Assembly (NCBI RefSeq): GCF_003432075.1
Contig: NZ_QWBU01000002.1
Span: forward strand, 124,001 to 188,000
Reading direction: 5' to 3'
DNA from: Shinella sp. WSJ-2
GTDB lineage: Bacteria; Pseudomonadota; Alphaproteobacteria; Rhizobiales; Rhizobiaceae
DNA: 64,000 nucleotides
How positions within the stretch are numbered: the stretch's first letter is position 1; each line of letters begins with the position of its first letter. Shown one piece after another: positions 46,295 to 54,249 of the stretch. The position numbers were made by a program, and so were the translations under genes. The notes under the pieces are model-generated. The model did no database searches. It saw only the letters and a list, made by a program, of their open reading frames with translations, and was not told the DNA's origin.

Positions 46295-47017
46295 TCAATG
46301 CGTTGCGGCGAGGAAAGTCTTCAGTTCGGGATCCTTCGGGGCGCCGAACAGCTCTTCCGGTGGCGCGATCTCGGCCATGACACCCTTGTGGAAGAAGGCG
46401 ACGCGGTCGGAGACTTCGCGGGCGAACTTCATTTCGTGCGTGACGCAGATCATCGTCATGCCTTCGGAGGCGAGCATGCGCAGCGTGTCGAGCACTTCGC
46501 CGACGAGCTGCGGATCGAGTGCCGAGGTCACCTCGTCGAACAGCATATAGGCCGGCGACATGGCGAGCGCGCGGGCAATCGCCATGCGCTGCTGCTGGCC
46601 GCCCGACATGCGGCTCGGATAGACCTTCAGCTTGTCGCCGAGGCCGACATGGGTGAGCTGCTTGACGGCCATCGCCTCGGCTTCGGCCTTCGACTGGCCC
46701 AGCACCTTAACCGGCGCCAGCATGACGTTTTCCAGCACGGTCAGGTGCGGGAAGGCGTTGAACTGCTGGAACACGATGCCGAGCTTGCGGCGCAGCTTGT
46801 TGAGGTCCGTGCCCTTGGCATGGACGTCGGTGCCGTCGACGACGATGCGGCCGGCATCGATGGTCTCCAGACCGTTGATGCAGGTGAGCAGCGTCGACTT
46901 GCCCGAGCCCGAGCCGCCGATAATGGTCAGCACTTCGCCCTTCTGGACGGTGAGGTTGATCCCCTTGAGAACTTCGAGCTGGCCGAAGGACTTGCGGACG
47001 TTTTCGATCTCAATCAT
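46295..47017 (-). CDS. Amino-acid ABC transporter ATP-binding protein
   Basis: A 240-residue polar amino acid importer ATPase. Walker A GGSGSGKST (about 33-41), MSGGQQQR near 136-143, Walker B LFDEVTSALD near 156-165 and the H-loop THE near 193. MIEIENV is the family-typical N-terminus; the longer frame from 47047 would overlap the permease more. It overlaps the upstream permease gene by 8 bp. It drives the two permeases encoded upstream. Confidence 0.93.
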   Translation of the reverse strand: MIEIENVRKSFGQLEVLKGINLTVQKGEVLTIIGGSGSGKSTLLTCINGLETIDAGRIVVDGTDVHAKGTDLNKLRRKLGIVFQQFNAFPHLTVLENVMLAPVKVLGQSKAEAEAMAVKQLTHVGLGDKLKVYPSRMSGGQQQRMAIARALAMSPAYMLFDEVTSALDPQLVGEVLDTLRMLASEGMTMICVTHEMKFAREVSDRVAFFHKGVMAEIAPPEELFGAPKDPELKTFLAATH

Positions 47018-47660
47018 TGGACCACCGTTTTTCGAGATAGCCGCCAAGCCGGGCTATGGGGAAGCTGATGATGAAGTAGATGGCGCCGCAGATCAGCAGA
47101 ATGAACAGCGGTTCCTGCAGGCGCGTGACGAGGATCTGCGAGGCGCGCAGGAGCTCGATGAGGCCGAGCCAGAGCACCAGCGCCGAATCCTTCATGACGC
47201 CGAGCGTCAGGCCGATCCAGGCGGGCAGCGAGACGCGGGTGGCAAGCGGCGCCACGATGTAGCGCATGTCCTGCCACCAGGTCATGCCGAGCGAGCGGGC
47301 CGCGCGACGCGTCGTGGCGGGCACGGCGGAGATGCCGCCGCGTACGATTTCGGTGCAGTAGGCGGCCGTATAGAGCGACAGCACCACGCAGGAGGTTGTG
47401 AACGGCGCCCAGCCGAGCTTCATGATCGACTGCAACGCATTGCCGAGCACGAGCTGGATGAGCAGCGGCACGGAGCGGAAGATGTCGAGCAGGAAGGTAA
47501 TCGGTAGCGACCAATAGGTGCCGAGCTGGTTGCGCAGTACGCCGAAGACGACACCGAGAATGGTGCCGGCCAGCACGGAGACGGCCGTGACCGCCAGCGT
47601 CATAACGGCGCCTTGCGCGAGGAAGCCGAGGTCGGCAAGCGTGAGAGCGGTATCGAACAT
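47010..47660 (-). CDS. Amino-acid ABC transporter permease 2
   Basis: A 216-residue HisM/GlnP-type inner-membrane permease with about five helices. The coupling loop ARSLGMTWWQDMRYIVAP is near 123-140. It starts 13 bp after the other permease gene. Together with it, it forms the heterodimeric channel of the predicted hydroxyproline or proline-derivative importer. Confidence 0.92.
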   Translation of the reverse strand: MFDTALTLADLGFLAQGAVMTLAVTAVSVLAGTILGVVFGVLRNQLGTYWSLPITFLLDIFRSVPLLIQLVLGNALQSIMKLGWAPFTTSCVVLSLYTAAYCTEIVRGGISAVPATTRRAARSLGMTWWQDMRYIVAPLATRVSLPAWIGLTLGVMKDSALVLWLGLIELLRASQILVTRLQEPLFILLICGAIYFIISFPIARLGGYLEKRWSND

Positions 47661-47673
47661 GGTTTACCCTCTC

Positions 47674-48339
47674 TCAGTAACGGAACATGCGTGTGGCGGC
47701 GAGGCGTGCGGCGAGCGTCACGGCCTTAGCGATCACGTAGTAGATGACGGCCGCGAGCGCGAAGAATTCGAAGGTCCGGAAGGACACCGCGTTCAGCGCC
47801 TGGGTGACGCCGGCGAGATCCGTGTTCATGCCGACGGTGACGCCGAGCGAGGTCATCAGAATCGCCCAGACCATCTGGTTGGTGGCCGGCAGGAAGGCGA
47901 TGCGCAGCATCTGCGGCATGACGATGTAACGGAAGGCCTGAAGCGGCGTCATGCCGAGCGAGCGGCCGGCGCGGGTCTGCGTTTCCGGAATGGCCTTCAG
48001 CGCGCCGCGGAAATTCTCCGCGAGATAGCCGGCATTGTTGAAGGCGATGCCGACCAGCAGCGCCGTGTAGGGGCTGAGGTGGATGCCGAAGCTGCCAAGG
48101 CCGAAATGCGCCATGTAGATCTGGAAGAGCGCCGGCGTGTTGCGCGCGATCTCGACCCAGACGGTGGCAAAGCCGTTGAGGATGCGGTTGCCGGACAGCC
48201 GGAAGAGCGTCAGCGCGAGCGCGACGACAAGGCCGATAGCCATGGAGAGCAGGGCGATCTGGAGCGTGACCAATGCACCGTCCAGCATCTGCGGCAGGGC
48301 CTTGAACGCCTGATTCCAATGGAAATTGTAACTGAACAT
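47674..48339 (-). CDS. Amino-acid ABC transporter permease 1
   Basis: A 221-residue HisQ/GltJ-type permease with about five helices and the coupling loop AGRSLGMTPLQAFRYIVMPQ near residues 120-140. I used the internal ATG at 48339 (MFSYNFHWNQAF), the family-typical start; upstream in-frame residues are not membrane-like. It lies 69 bp after the binding-protein gene. Confidence 0.92.
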   Translation of the reverse strand: MFSYNFHWNQAFKALPQMLDGALVTLQIALLSMAIGLVVALALTLFRLSGNRILNGFATVWVEIARNTPALFQIYMAHFGLGSFGIHLSPYTALLVGIAFNNAGYLAENFRGALKAIPETQTRAGRSLGMTPLQAFRYIVMPQMLRIAFLPATNQMVWAILMTSLGVTVGMNTDLAGVTQALNAVSFRTFEFFALAAVIYYVIAKAVTLAARLAATRMFRY

Positions 48340-48408
48340 TGCCGTCTCACCCTTCGGAAACGATGAGCGGCGCGGAAGAGGCTCCCGCGCCGCCTTCAAA
48401 ACGGCAGA

Positions 48409-49218
48409 TTAGCGATAAACGCCGTCGACCGAAAGCGACGGAAGGTCACCGCCGACCCACTTTTCATAGAGTTCCTTGTAGCGGCCGGTGCGGACCTGCT
48501 GGTTCACGAAAAGGTTCAGGTAGTTGATCAGGCCGTATTCTTCGCGGTTGGTGAAGAGCGCGACATAGTCGATGTCGTAGGGCGCCTTGCCGACGACGGA
48601 GATGCCGGGGAACTTGCCGCTCTTGACGGTGGCCTGGGCAACCGTCGAGGTCGAAACCGTGGCGTCGATCTGGCCCTGGCTCAGCGCCAGGAAGACGTCG
48701 GCCTGGGTCTGGTACGGACGGAATTCACCGGCGCCGAATTCCTTCATGGTCTTTTCGAGCGCGATGGCCTCGAACGTGCCGGCGGTGGCGCCGACCGTCT
48801 TGCCCTTCATGTCCTCGAAGGACTTGACGCCAGACTTGTCATTGGCCGTGACGGCCATTTCGAAGGCGAAGTAGGGGATCGACATGCCGACGGTCTTGGC
48901 GCGCTCCAGCGTGTCGGAGGTCGAGGCGACGCCGACATCGACGCGGCCGGACATCAGCGCCGGGATACGTTCCGGGAAGGGCGTTTCGACGATTTCGGCG
49001 GTGACGCCGAGCGCTTTGGCGAGATCGTTGCAATAGTCGACGTCGAAGCCGATCGGGTTGTTGGCTTCGTCGCGTGCGCCCATCGGCGGGAAGTCGAGAA
49101 CGACGGCGCAGCGCAGCGTGCCGGAGGAAATGATGTCGTCCAGCTTATCGGCCTTGGCCGGGCTGGTGAGGGCGGTGGCGGCCACGAGGCCGAAGGCGAG
49201 GACCGAGGTCTTCTTCAT
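48409..49218 (-). CDS. Amino-acid ABC transporter substrate-binding protein
   Basis: A 269-residue periplasmic family 3 binding protein. A signal peptide (MKKTSVLAFGLVAATALTSPAKA) is followed by the typical GTLRCAVVLDFPPMGARDEANNPIGFDVDYC opening and the VGATAGTFEA hinge segment. It should capture the imported amino or imino acid. First gene of the minus-strand run to aconitase X. Two operator-like half-sites lie 87-117 bp upstream. Confidence 0.92.
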   Translation of the reverse strand: MKKTSVLAFGLVAATALTSPAKADKLDDIISSGTLRCAVVLDFPPMGARDEANNPIGFDVDYCNDLAKALGVTAEIVETPFPERIPALMSGRVDVGVASTSDTLERAKTVGMSIPYFAFEMAVTANDKSGVKSFEDMKGKTVGATAGTFEAIALEKTMKEFGAGEFRPYQTQADVFLALSQGQIDATVSTSTVAQATVKSGKFPGISVVGKAPYDIDYVALFTNREEYGLINYLNLFVNQQVRTGRYKELYEKWVGGDLPSLSVDGVYR

Positions 49219-49304
49219 TACTCTCTCCCTGGATTGGTCTGGACGATTCACTAGGGCGAGGTCCGTCCTGCGCCGTGACGTAAATCTCCTCTAAAATACA
49301 AATA

Positions 49305-49335
49305 ATATGCAAAAAGTATATAGCTCGTATGCAAA
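49305..49335. promoter_or_regulatory. Two TATGCAAA half-sites upstream of the transporter operon
   Basis: ATATGCAAA at 49305-49313 and GTATGCAAA at 49327-49335 are direct repeats 22 bp apart, about two helical turns. GTATGCAAA recurs in the other control region of the cluster (51012-51020). They lie upstream of the binding-protein start on the minus strand. Confidence 0.5.
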
Positions 49336-49370
49336 AAAATAGCCGGGCCTTCCTTTCGAAAGACCCGGCC
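49331..49370 (-). terminator. Intrinsic terminator after the semialdehyde dehydrogenase gene
   Basis: On the minus strand GCCGGG and CCCGGC form the base of a stem whose inner part includes TCTTTC/GAAAG-like pairing. TATTTTTTTGC follows. The T-run overlaps the operator-like half-site at 49327-49335. Confidence 0.7.
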
Positions 49371-49406
49371 CCGTCAGGCCCGATTCAGGCAGGCTTCAGG
49401 ATTGAA

Positions 49407-50924
49407 TCAGTTGAGGAAATCCTCGGGCAGCAGGCCCTCGGGGAAGTTCTGGTAGGAAACCGGACGCAGGAAACGGCGGATGGACATCGTGCCGACGCTC
49501 GTCGCGCCGAAATTCGTCGAGGCCGGGTAGGGCCCGCCATGCACCATGGAGTCAACCACCTCGACGCCGGTCGGGAAGCCGTTGACCAGCACGCGGCCGG
49601 CCTTGCGCTCCAGGAACGGGCGAAGGCGCTTGGCGTCGTCGAGATCGCCGGCGTCCATGTGGATCGTCGCCGTCAGCTGGCCCTCGAAATTGCGGGCAAG
49701 CTTTACCATCTCGTCAACCGAGGAGACGCGCACGACGAGGCCGAGCGGACCGAAGACTTCTTCCGACAGCGCGTGGTCGGCGAGGAACTGGTCGCCGGAG
49801 ATCTCGAAGAGGTTAGGCAGGGCATTGCGGCCGATGGATTGCGTCGTTAGCAGCGGCTTGACCGTGTTGCGACTTTCGAAGCGCGCCTGACCGTCCTGAT
49901 AGGCCTTCGCAATGCCGTCGGTCAGCATGGTCTGCGGGGCGACCTTGGCGAGCGCCTCGACGGCAGCGGCCGTGAAGCGGTCGGCGTCCGCGTCGTCCTG
50001 AACGATCGCGATGCCCGGATTGGTGCAGAACTGGCCGGCACCCATGGTGAGCGAGCCTGCCCAGCCCTGGCCGAGGCTTTCCGCACGGGCCTTCACGGCT
50101 TCCGGCAGAACGAACATCGGATTGACCGAACCGAGTTCGCCGAAGAACGGGATCGGCTCCGGACGGGCGGCGCACAGGTTGAACAACGCGCGGCCGCCGG
50201 CCAGCGAACCGGTGAAGCCAACGGCCTTGATGAGCGGATGCTGCACGACGGCCTCGCCGACCTGGCGGTTGCCGCCCTGGATAAGGGAGAAGACCCCCGG
50301 ATGCACGCCTGTCTTCTTGATGGCAGCGAGAACGGCGTCGGCGATGATCTCGCCCGTGCCCGGATGGGCCGAGTGACCCTTGACGACAACGGGGCAACCG
50401 GCGGCAAGGGCGGCGGCCGTATCACCGCCGGCCGTGGAGAAGGCGAGCGGGAAGTTGGAGGCGCCGAACACGGCGACCGGGCCGATGGGGCGCTGGATCA
50501 GGCGGATTTCCGGGCGCGGCGCCGGCTGGCGGTCGGGCAGTGCCGCATCGAAACGGCGGTCGAGGAAGTCGCCCTTCTCAATATGGTCGGCGAAGAGGCG
50601 CAGCTGGCCGGTCGTGCGGCCACGCTCGCCCTGCAGGCGGGCGACGGGCAGGCCGGTTTCCTGCGTGCCGATTTCGGTGATGGCGTCCGCGCGGGCTTCG
50701 ATCTCGTCGGCGATGGCGCGCAGGAAGGCGGCGCGGTCGGCGCGCGAGGAATAGCCGTAGCTCAGGAAAGCGTCTTCCGCCGCTTCTGCGGCGCGGTTCA
50801 CCAGCTCGACCGTGCCGACGGCGAAGTCGTACGCCGGGCCGTGGGCGGGCGAAGAAGTAAACGTGCCGTTGCCGTCAAGCCATTCGCCTGCGACGAGGTG
50901 TTTACCGTGAGGGGTGAAAGCCAT
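49407..50924 (-). CDS. Aldehyde dehydrogenase, 2-oxoglutarate semialdehyde (2,5-dioxovalerate) type
   Basis: A 505-residue NAD(P)-dependent dehydrogenase. Catalytic C300 is in GAGQFCTNPG and general base E263 in FFGELGSVNP. These features, and the length, fit the alpha-ketoglutaric semialdehyde dehydrogenase group used at the end of hydroxyproline and some sugar-acid pathways. ATG 50924 is preferred because upstream in-frame residues have no conserved pattern. It is divergent from the Ldh2-type reductase and shares its control region. Confidence 0.87.
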   Translation of the reverse strand: MAFTPHGKHLVAGEWLDGNGTFTSSPAHGPAYDFAVGTVELVNRAAEAAEDAFLSYGYSSRADRAAFLRAIADEIEARADAITEIGTQETGLPVARLQGERGRTTGQLRLFADHIEKGDFLDRRFDAALPDRQPAPRPEIRLIQRPIGPVAVFGASNFPLAFSTAGGDTAAALAAGCPVVVKGHSAHPGTGEIIADAVLAAIKKTGVHPGVFSLIQGGNRQVGEAVVQHPLIKAVGFTGSLAGGRALFNLCAARPEPIPFFGELGSVNPMFVLPEAVKARAESLGQGWAGSLTMGAGQFCTNPGIAIVQDDADADRFTAAAVEALAKVAPQTMLTDGIAKAYQDGQARFESRNTVKPLLTTQSIGRNALPNLFEISGDQFLADHALSEEVFGPLGLVVRVSSVDEMVKLARNFEGQLTATIHMDAGDLDDAKRLRPFLERKAGRVLVNGFPTGVEVVDSMVHGGPYPASTNFGATSVGTMSIRRFLRPVSYQNFPEGLLPEDFLN

Positions 50925-50998
50925 GAGACGTACCTTTCTTGCGGAATGGGGTTCGCCCGATATAGGAGTGAGAGGGGCGAATTGCACTTGTCAAAATC

Positions 50999-51019
50999 TT
51001 GTATACTCTATGTATGCAA
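50999..51019. promoter_or_regulatory. Inverted repeat operator candidate between dehydrogenase and reductase genes
   Basis: TTGTATAC (50999-51006), TCTAT, GTATGCAA (51012-51019) form an inverted repeat with one mismatch. It lies 75 bp upstream of the dehydrogenase ATG and 52 bp upstream of the reductase ATG, well placed to control both. The half-site matches those at 49305-49335. Confidence 0.5.
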
Positions 51020-51070
51020 ATGTTCAATCGCCAACCTGCATAGGTCGGCACCAGCCTGAAGAGACGAACG

Positions 51071-52108
51071 ATGACGCAAACCACCATTCTGCCGGTCAAC
51101 ACCCTGTTTTCGCGCGTCGAGGCGATTTTTCTCAAGGCTGGCCTTAATACCGTACAGGCCGCTGCACTCGCCCGTGTTATCGTCGCCGGCGAACGGGACG
51201 CGTGTAAGTCGCACGGCATCTACCGCATTGAAGGCGCGCTGCGTACCGTCAAGGCCGGCAAGGTCAAGCCGGACGCTGTACCGGTGCTCGACCGCAACGA
51301 GGGGTCCGCCATCGTCAAGGTCAATGCCGATGGCGGCTTCGCCAACCCCGCCTTCGAACTCGGCGTGCCGGCCCTTGCCGAGCGTGCGAAAAAGCTCGGC
51401 ATCGCGGCGCTCGTCATCAACGACTGCACGCATTTCTCCGCGCTCTGGCCGGAGGTCGAGGCCGTGACGAACGAGGGTCTTGCCGGTCTCGTCATGTGCC
51501 CGAGCTATGCGACGGTCGCGCCGACCGGCGGCAACAAGCCGCTGCTCGGCACCAATCCCTTCGCCTTCGGCTGGCCGCGCAAGGACACTTCGCCCTATGT
51601 CTTCGACTTCGCCACCTCGGTCGCCGCCCGTGGTGAGATCGAGCTGCACCGCCGGGCCGGCAAGCAGCTGCCCGAGGGCTGGGCGATCGATGCTGACGGC
51701 AACCCGACGACCGACCCGGAAGCCGCCCTTGCCGGCGCCATGCTGCCCTTCGGCGGCCACAAGGGGTCTGCTATCGGCACGATGATCGAGCTTCTCGCCG
51801 GCATCATGATCGGCGATCTGACCAGTCCGGAGGTGCTCGACTATCTCGGGACCACGACGCTTGCCCCCTTCCACGGCGAGCTCATCATCGCCATGTCCCC
51901 GGAAGCCTTCGCCAAGGGCCGCCCCGGCGATCCCTTCGCCCGCGCCGAAACGCTTTTTGAAGCCATCGTCGGCGCCGGCGCCCGCCTGCCTTCGCAGCGT
52001 CGCTTCGTGGCCCGTAAAAAATCGGAGACGGAGGGCGTCTCGCTTACCGCCGCCGAGATCGAACAGCTCGACCGCCTGCTGGACAAGGGCCTCGACGCAA
52101 TCGCGTGA
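51071..52108 (+). CDS. Ldh2 family oxidoreductase, pyrroline-2-carboxylate/piperideine-2-carboxylate reductase type
   Basis: A 345-residue NAD(P)H-dependent enzyme of the malate/L-lactate dehydrogenase 2 family. Conserved blocks are the H-G-I/Y segment (CKSHGIYRI, about 43-51), NDCTHFSALWPEVE (about 117-130), GTNPFAFGWPR and FGGHKGSAIGTMIELLAG (about 228-245). Members next to aconitase X genes reduce pyrroline-2-carboxylate to L-proline, which fits as the step after the dehydratase. It is transcribed away from the dehydrogenase gene, with the shared inverted repeat between. Confidence 0.83.
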   Translation: MTQTTILPVNTLFSRVEAIFLKAGLNTVQAAALARVIVAGERDACKSHGIYRIEGALRTVKAGKVKPDAVPVLDRNEGSAIVKVNADGGFANPAFELGVPALAERAKKLGIAALVINDCTHFSALWPEVEAVTNEGLAGLVMCPSYATVAPTGGNKPLLGTNPFAFGWPRKDTSPYVFDFATSVAARGEIELHRRAGKQLPEGWAIDADGNPTTDPEAALAGAMLPFGGHKGSAIGTMIELLAGIMIGDLTSPEVLDYLGTTTLAPFHGELIIAMSPEAFAKGRPGDPFARAETLFEAIVGAGARLPSQRRFVARKKSETEGVSLTAAEIEQLDRLLDKGLDAIA

Positions 52109-52239
52109 TCGCCCAACGCGTTGATTAGCCGGCGAAAGGTTTTGCGGAATGCCGGTTGGCCACCGTGCGGGCAATCGGCATCCGTAACGACGCACATCAA
52201 CGGCCGCTCTCGTTGAGCGCGACGGTGCCACCGGCAGGC

Positions 52240-52272
52240 GTCTTCCTCGGGCTTGACCAGGGGATCCATCCG
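52240..52272. repeat. Degenerate palindrome resembling a common rhizobial intergenic repeat
   Basis: The minus strand reads GGATCCCCTGGTCAAGC followed by CCGAGGAAGAC, similar to the frequent GGATCCTCGGGTCAAGC/CCGAGGATGAC palindrome seen between rhizobial genes. Only one copy is present here, so this rests on recall. The rest of 52109-52301 shows no gene. Confidence 0.35.
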
Positions 52273-52301
52273 GCACACGCTGCCTCCTGAAAGAGGATCC
52301 C

Positions 52302-53357
52302 ATGACCGTCTCGCCCTTCGACCATCCCTATCTCTCAAGCCTTCTCGGCGACGAGGAGATGGCGTCGTTCTTTTCTGCCGCGGCGGAGCTCGAGGCCATG
52401 CTGGCCTTCGAGGTGGCGCTGGCGAAGGCGGAGGCTTTGGCGGGTGTCATTCCGGTCGAGGCGGCCCATGCCATCGCGCGCGCGGCGCATCGTTTTTCGC
52501 CTGATGTCGCGAGCCTGCGTGCCGCGACGGCACGCGATGGCGTCGTGGTGCCGGATCTCGTTCGGCAGCTGCGCGCCGCCGTTGGCGAGCCGCATGCAAG
52601 ACACCTGCATTTCGGCGCGACCAGCCAGGATGTCATCGACAGCGGCCTGATGCTGCGCCTGTCGCGCGTCCTGCCTCTTCTGGAGGAGCGGCTGGACGGG
52701 CTGATCGGCGGGCTGGCCGCTCTCGCCTCAACATCAGGCGCGCACAGCCTGATGGGGCGCACGCGCATGCAGCCGGCCATTCCGATCACCGTGGCCGACC
52801 GCATCGGCAGCTGGCGCCAGCCGCTGGAGCGCGTTGCCGAACGGTTGGAGATCTTTGCGCTGGAGGGGCTTGCCGTGCAGTTCGGCGGTGCGGCGGGCAC
52901 GCTGGAAAAGCTTGGCGACACGGCTGCCGCCGTACGCGCCGCGCTGGCCGATGAACTCGGCCTCGTCGACGCGCCGCAATGGCACAGCCAGCGCGACCGC
53001 ATCGGTGAGCTTGCCGGCCTTCTCGCCGCGATCACCGGCAGCTTCGGCAAGATCGGCCAGGATATCGTGCTGATGGCGGATCGCGGCGGCGAGATCATGC
53101 TTGCCGGCGGCGGCGGGTCCTCCGCCATGCCGCACAAGCAGAACCCCGTCGCCGCCGAAGCGCTCGTGACGCTCGCCCGTTTCAACGCCGCCCAGCTCGG
53201 CGGAATCGCCCAGGCGGCGGTGCACGAACAGGAGCGCTCGGGTGCCGCCTGGACGCTCGAATGGCTGATCCTGCCGCAGATGGTCGTCGCCTGCGGCGCG
53301 GCGCTTCGGCTCGCCGGAGAGCTGTTCGCCGCCATCCGCCAGATCGGGACGGAATAA
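52302..53357 (+). CDS. pcaB: 3-carboxy-cis,cis-muconate cycloisomerase-like protein
   Basis: A 351-residue member of the fumarase/aspartase superfamily. The three conserved regions are visible: HFGATSQDVIDSG (about 106-118), GRTRMQPAIPITVADRI and the signature GSSAMPHKQNPVAAE (about 269-283) with its active-site serine. The length matches the short PcaB form of rhizobia and not argininosuccinate lyase or PurB. PcaB lactonises 3-carboxymuconate in protocatechuate breakdown. No other pca gene is in the window, so it would act with genes located elsewhere. Confidence 0.82.
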   Translation: MTVSPFDHPYLSSLLGDEEMASFFSAAAELEAMLAFEVALAKAEALAGVIPVEAAHAIARAAHRFSPDVASLRAATARDGVVVPDLVRQLRAAVGEPHARHLHFGATSQDVIDSGLMLRLSRVLPLLEERLDGLIGGLAALASTSGAHSLMGRTRMQPAIPITVADRIGSWRQPLERVAERLEIFALEGLAVQFGGAAGTLEKLGDTAAAVRAALADELGLVDAPQWHSQRDRIGELAGLLAAITGSFGKIGQDIVLMADRGGEIMLAGGGGSSAMPHKQNPVAAEALVTLARFNAAQLGGIAQAAVHEQERSGAAWTLEWLILPQMVVACGAALRLAGELFAAIRQIGTE

Positions 53358-53474
53358 ACGCGGCCCTGTTCCATGCGGAACAGCGCGCGGCGGATGATCG
53401 TGGGAAAGTCTGGTCACACCGGATGAGAGAGGCTCATCCCACAGAGATCAGGCCCAACCAATCAGGAGCGCCCC

Positions 53475-53651
53475 ATGCGCAAGATCATCGTTTCCGCCAC
53501 CATCGCCCTCGTCGCCGCCGTCTCCTTCGCCGCCCCCTCGCAGGCCGGCTACTACGGCTACGGCCACAAGCCGCACTGCTTCATCAAGAAGGTCAAGTCC
53601 TACGACTATTACGGCAACCTGGTGATCAAGAAGATCAAGGTCTGCAAGTAA
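53475..53651 (+). CDS. Small secreted protein of unknown function
   Basis: A 58-residue product with a clear signal peptide (residues 1-24, ending PSQA before GYYGYG). The mature part is about 34 residues, rich in Tyr and Lys, with two cysteines (HCFIKKV and KVCK) that could form one disulfide. Similar small exported proteins occur in rhizobia, but I know no function. A palindrome (GGATGAG...CTCATCC, 53421-53439) lies 36 bp before the ATG, and a strong terminator follows. Confidence 0.75.
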   Translation: MRKIIVSATIALVAAVSFAAPSQAGYYGYGHKPHCFIKKVKSYDYYGNLVIKKIKVCK

Positions 53652-53690
53652 TCCAGCCTGCCGCTGACCTCCCAGAAAACCAGCCTGAAC

Positions 53691-53719
53691 ACCCGGATGT
53701 CCCCTGCATCCGGGTTTTC
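53691..53719 (+). terminator. Intrinsic terminator after the small secreted protein gene
   Basis: ACCCGGATG (53691-53699) and CATCCGGGT (53707-53715) form a perfect 9-bp stem followed by TTTCG. It ends just before the stop of the convergent acetyltransferase gene. Confidence 0.8.
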
Positions 53720-53720
53720 G

Positions 53721-54242
53721 TCATGCGCCGATGCGCTTGTAGAAGAAGGTCGTCGCGCAGAAGCGTCCGTCCGGATAGAGCGCATAGTCGGGAATGACGC
53801 CCGCCCGCTGCCAGCCGAGCCGCTCATAGACGGTTTCCGCCGGGCTGCCGGTGGCGGTGTCCAGCACCAGCACGGTCTTGCCGCGCCTTGCGGCTTCGGC
53901 TTCCGCCGCCGTCATCAGGGCCCGCGCGACGCCACGACCGCGTTCACTTTCCATGACGAGCAGCTTCTTCACATCCGCCCGGTGCGGCTGGTTCGGCATC
54001 TGGCTGATGCCGATCTGCACCGTGCCGACGATGCGCCCCTCCCGCTCGGCGGCAAAGAGCAGCGTCGCCTCAGCGCCGACCGCCGCCGCCACGCCCTGCC
54101 AGAACGGCACGGCATCGGCAGGCCCATAGGGCGCCATGAAGCCGACGGAAGCACCGCCCGCCACGCAATCGGCCAGCACTTCGGACAATTCGCCGATGCG
54201 CGCCTGCGCTTCGGTTTGGTCGAGCAGTCTGATATCGCTCAT
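53721..54242 (-). CDS. GNAT family N-acetyltransferase
   Basis: A 173-residue acetyltransferase with the acetyl-CoA binding pattern ESERGRGVARALMTAAE (about 98-114, Q/R-x-x-G-x-G/A) and the C-terminal YERLGWQRAGVIPDYAL block. Substrate unknown. The start at 54242 (MSDIRLLD) is family-like; the longer frame overlaps the regulator gene. It lies 7 bp after the XRE-cupin regulator gene stop and is surely cotranscribed with it. Confidence 0.83.
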   Translation of the reverse strand: MSDIRLLDQTEAQARIGELSEVLADCVAGGASVGFMAPYGPADAVPFWQGVAAAVGAEATLLFAAEREGRIVGTVQIGISQMPNQPHRADVKKLLVMESERGRGVARALMTAAEAEAARRGKTVLVLDTATGSPAETVYERLGWQRAGVIPDYALYPDGRFCATTFFYKRIGA

Positions 54243-54249
54243 CGGTCCC

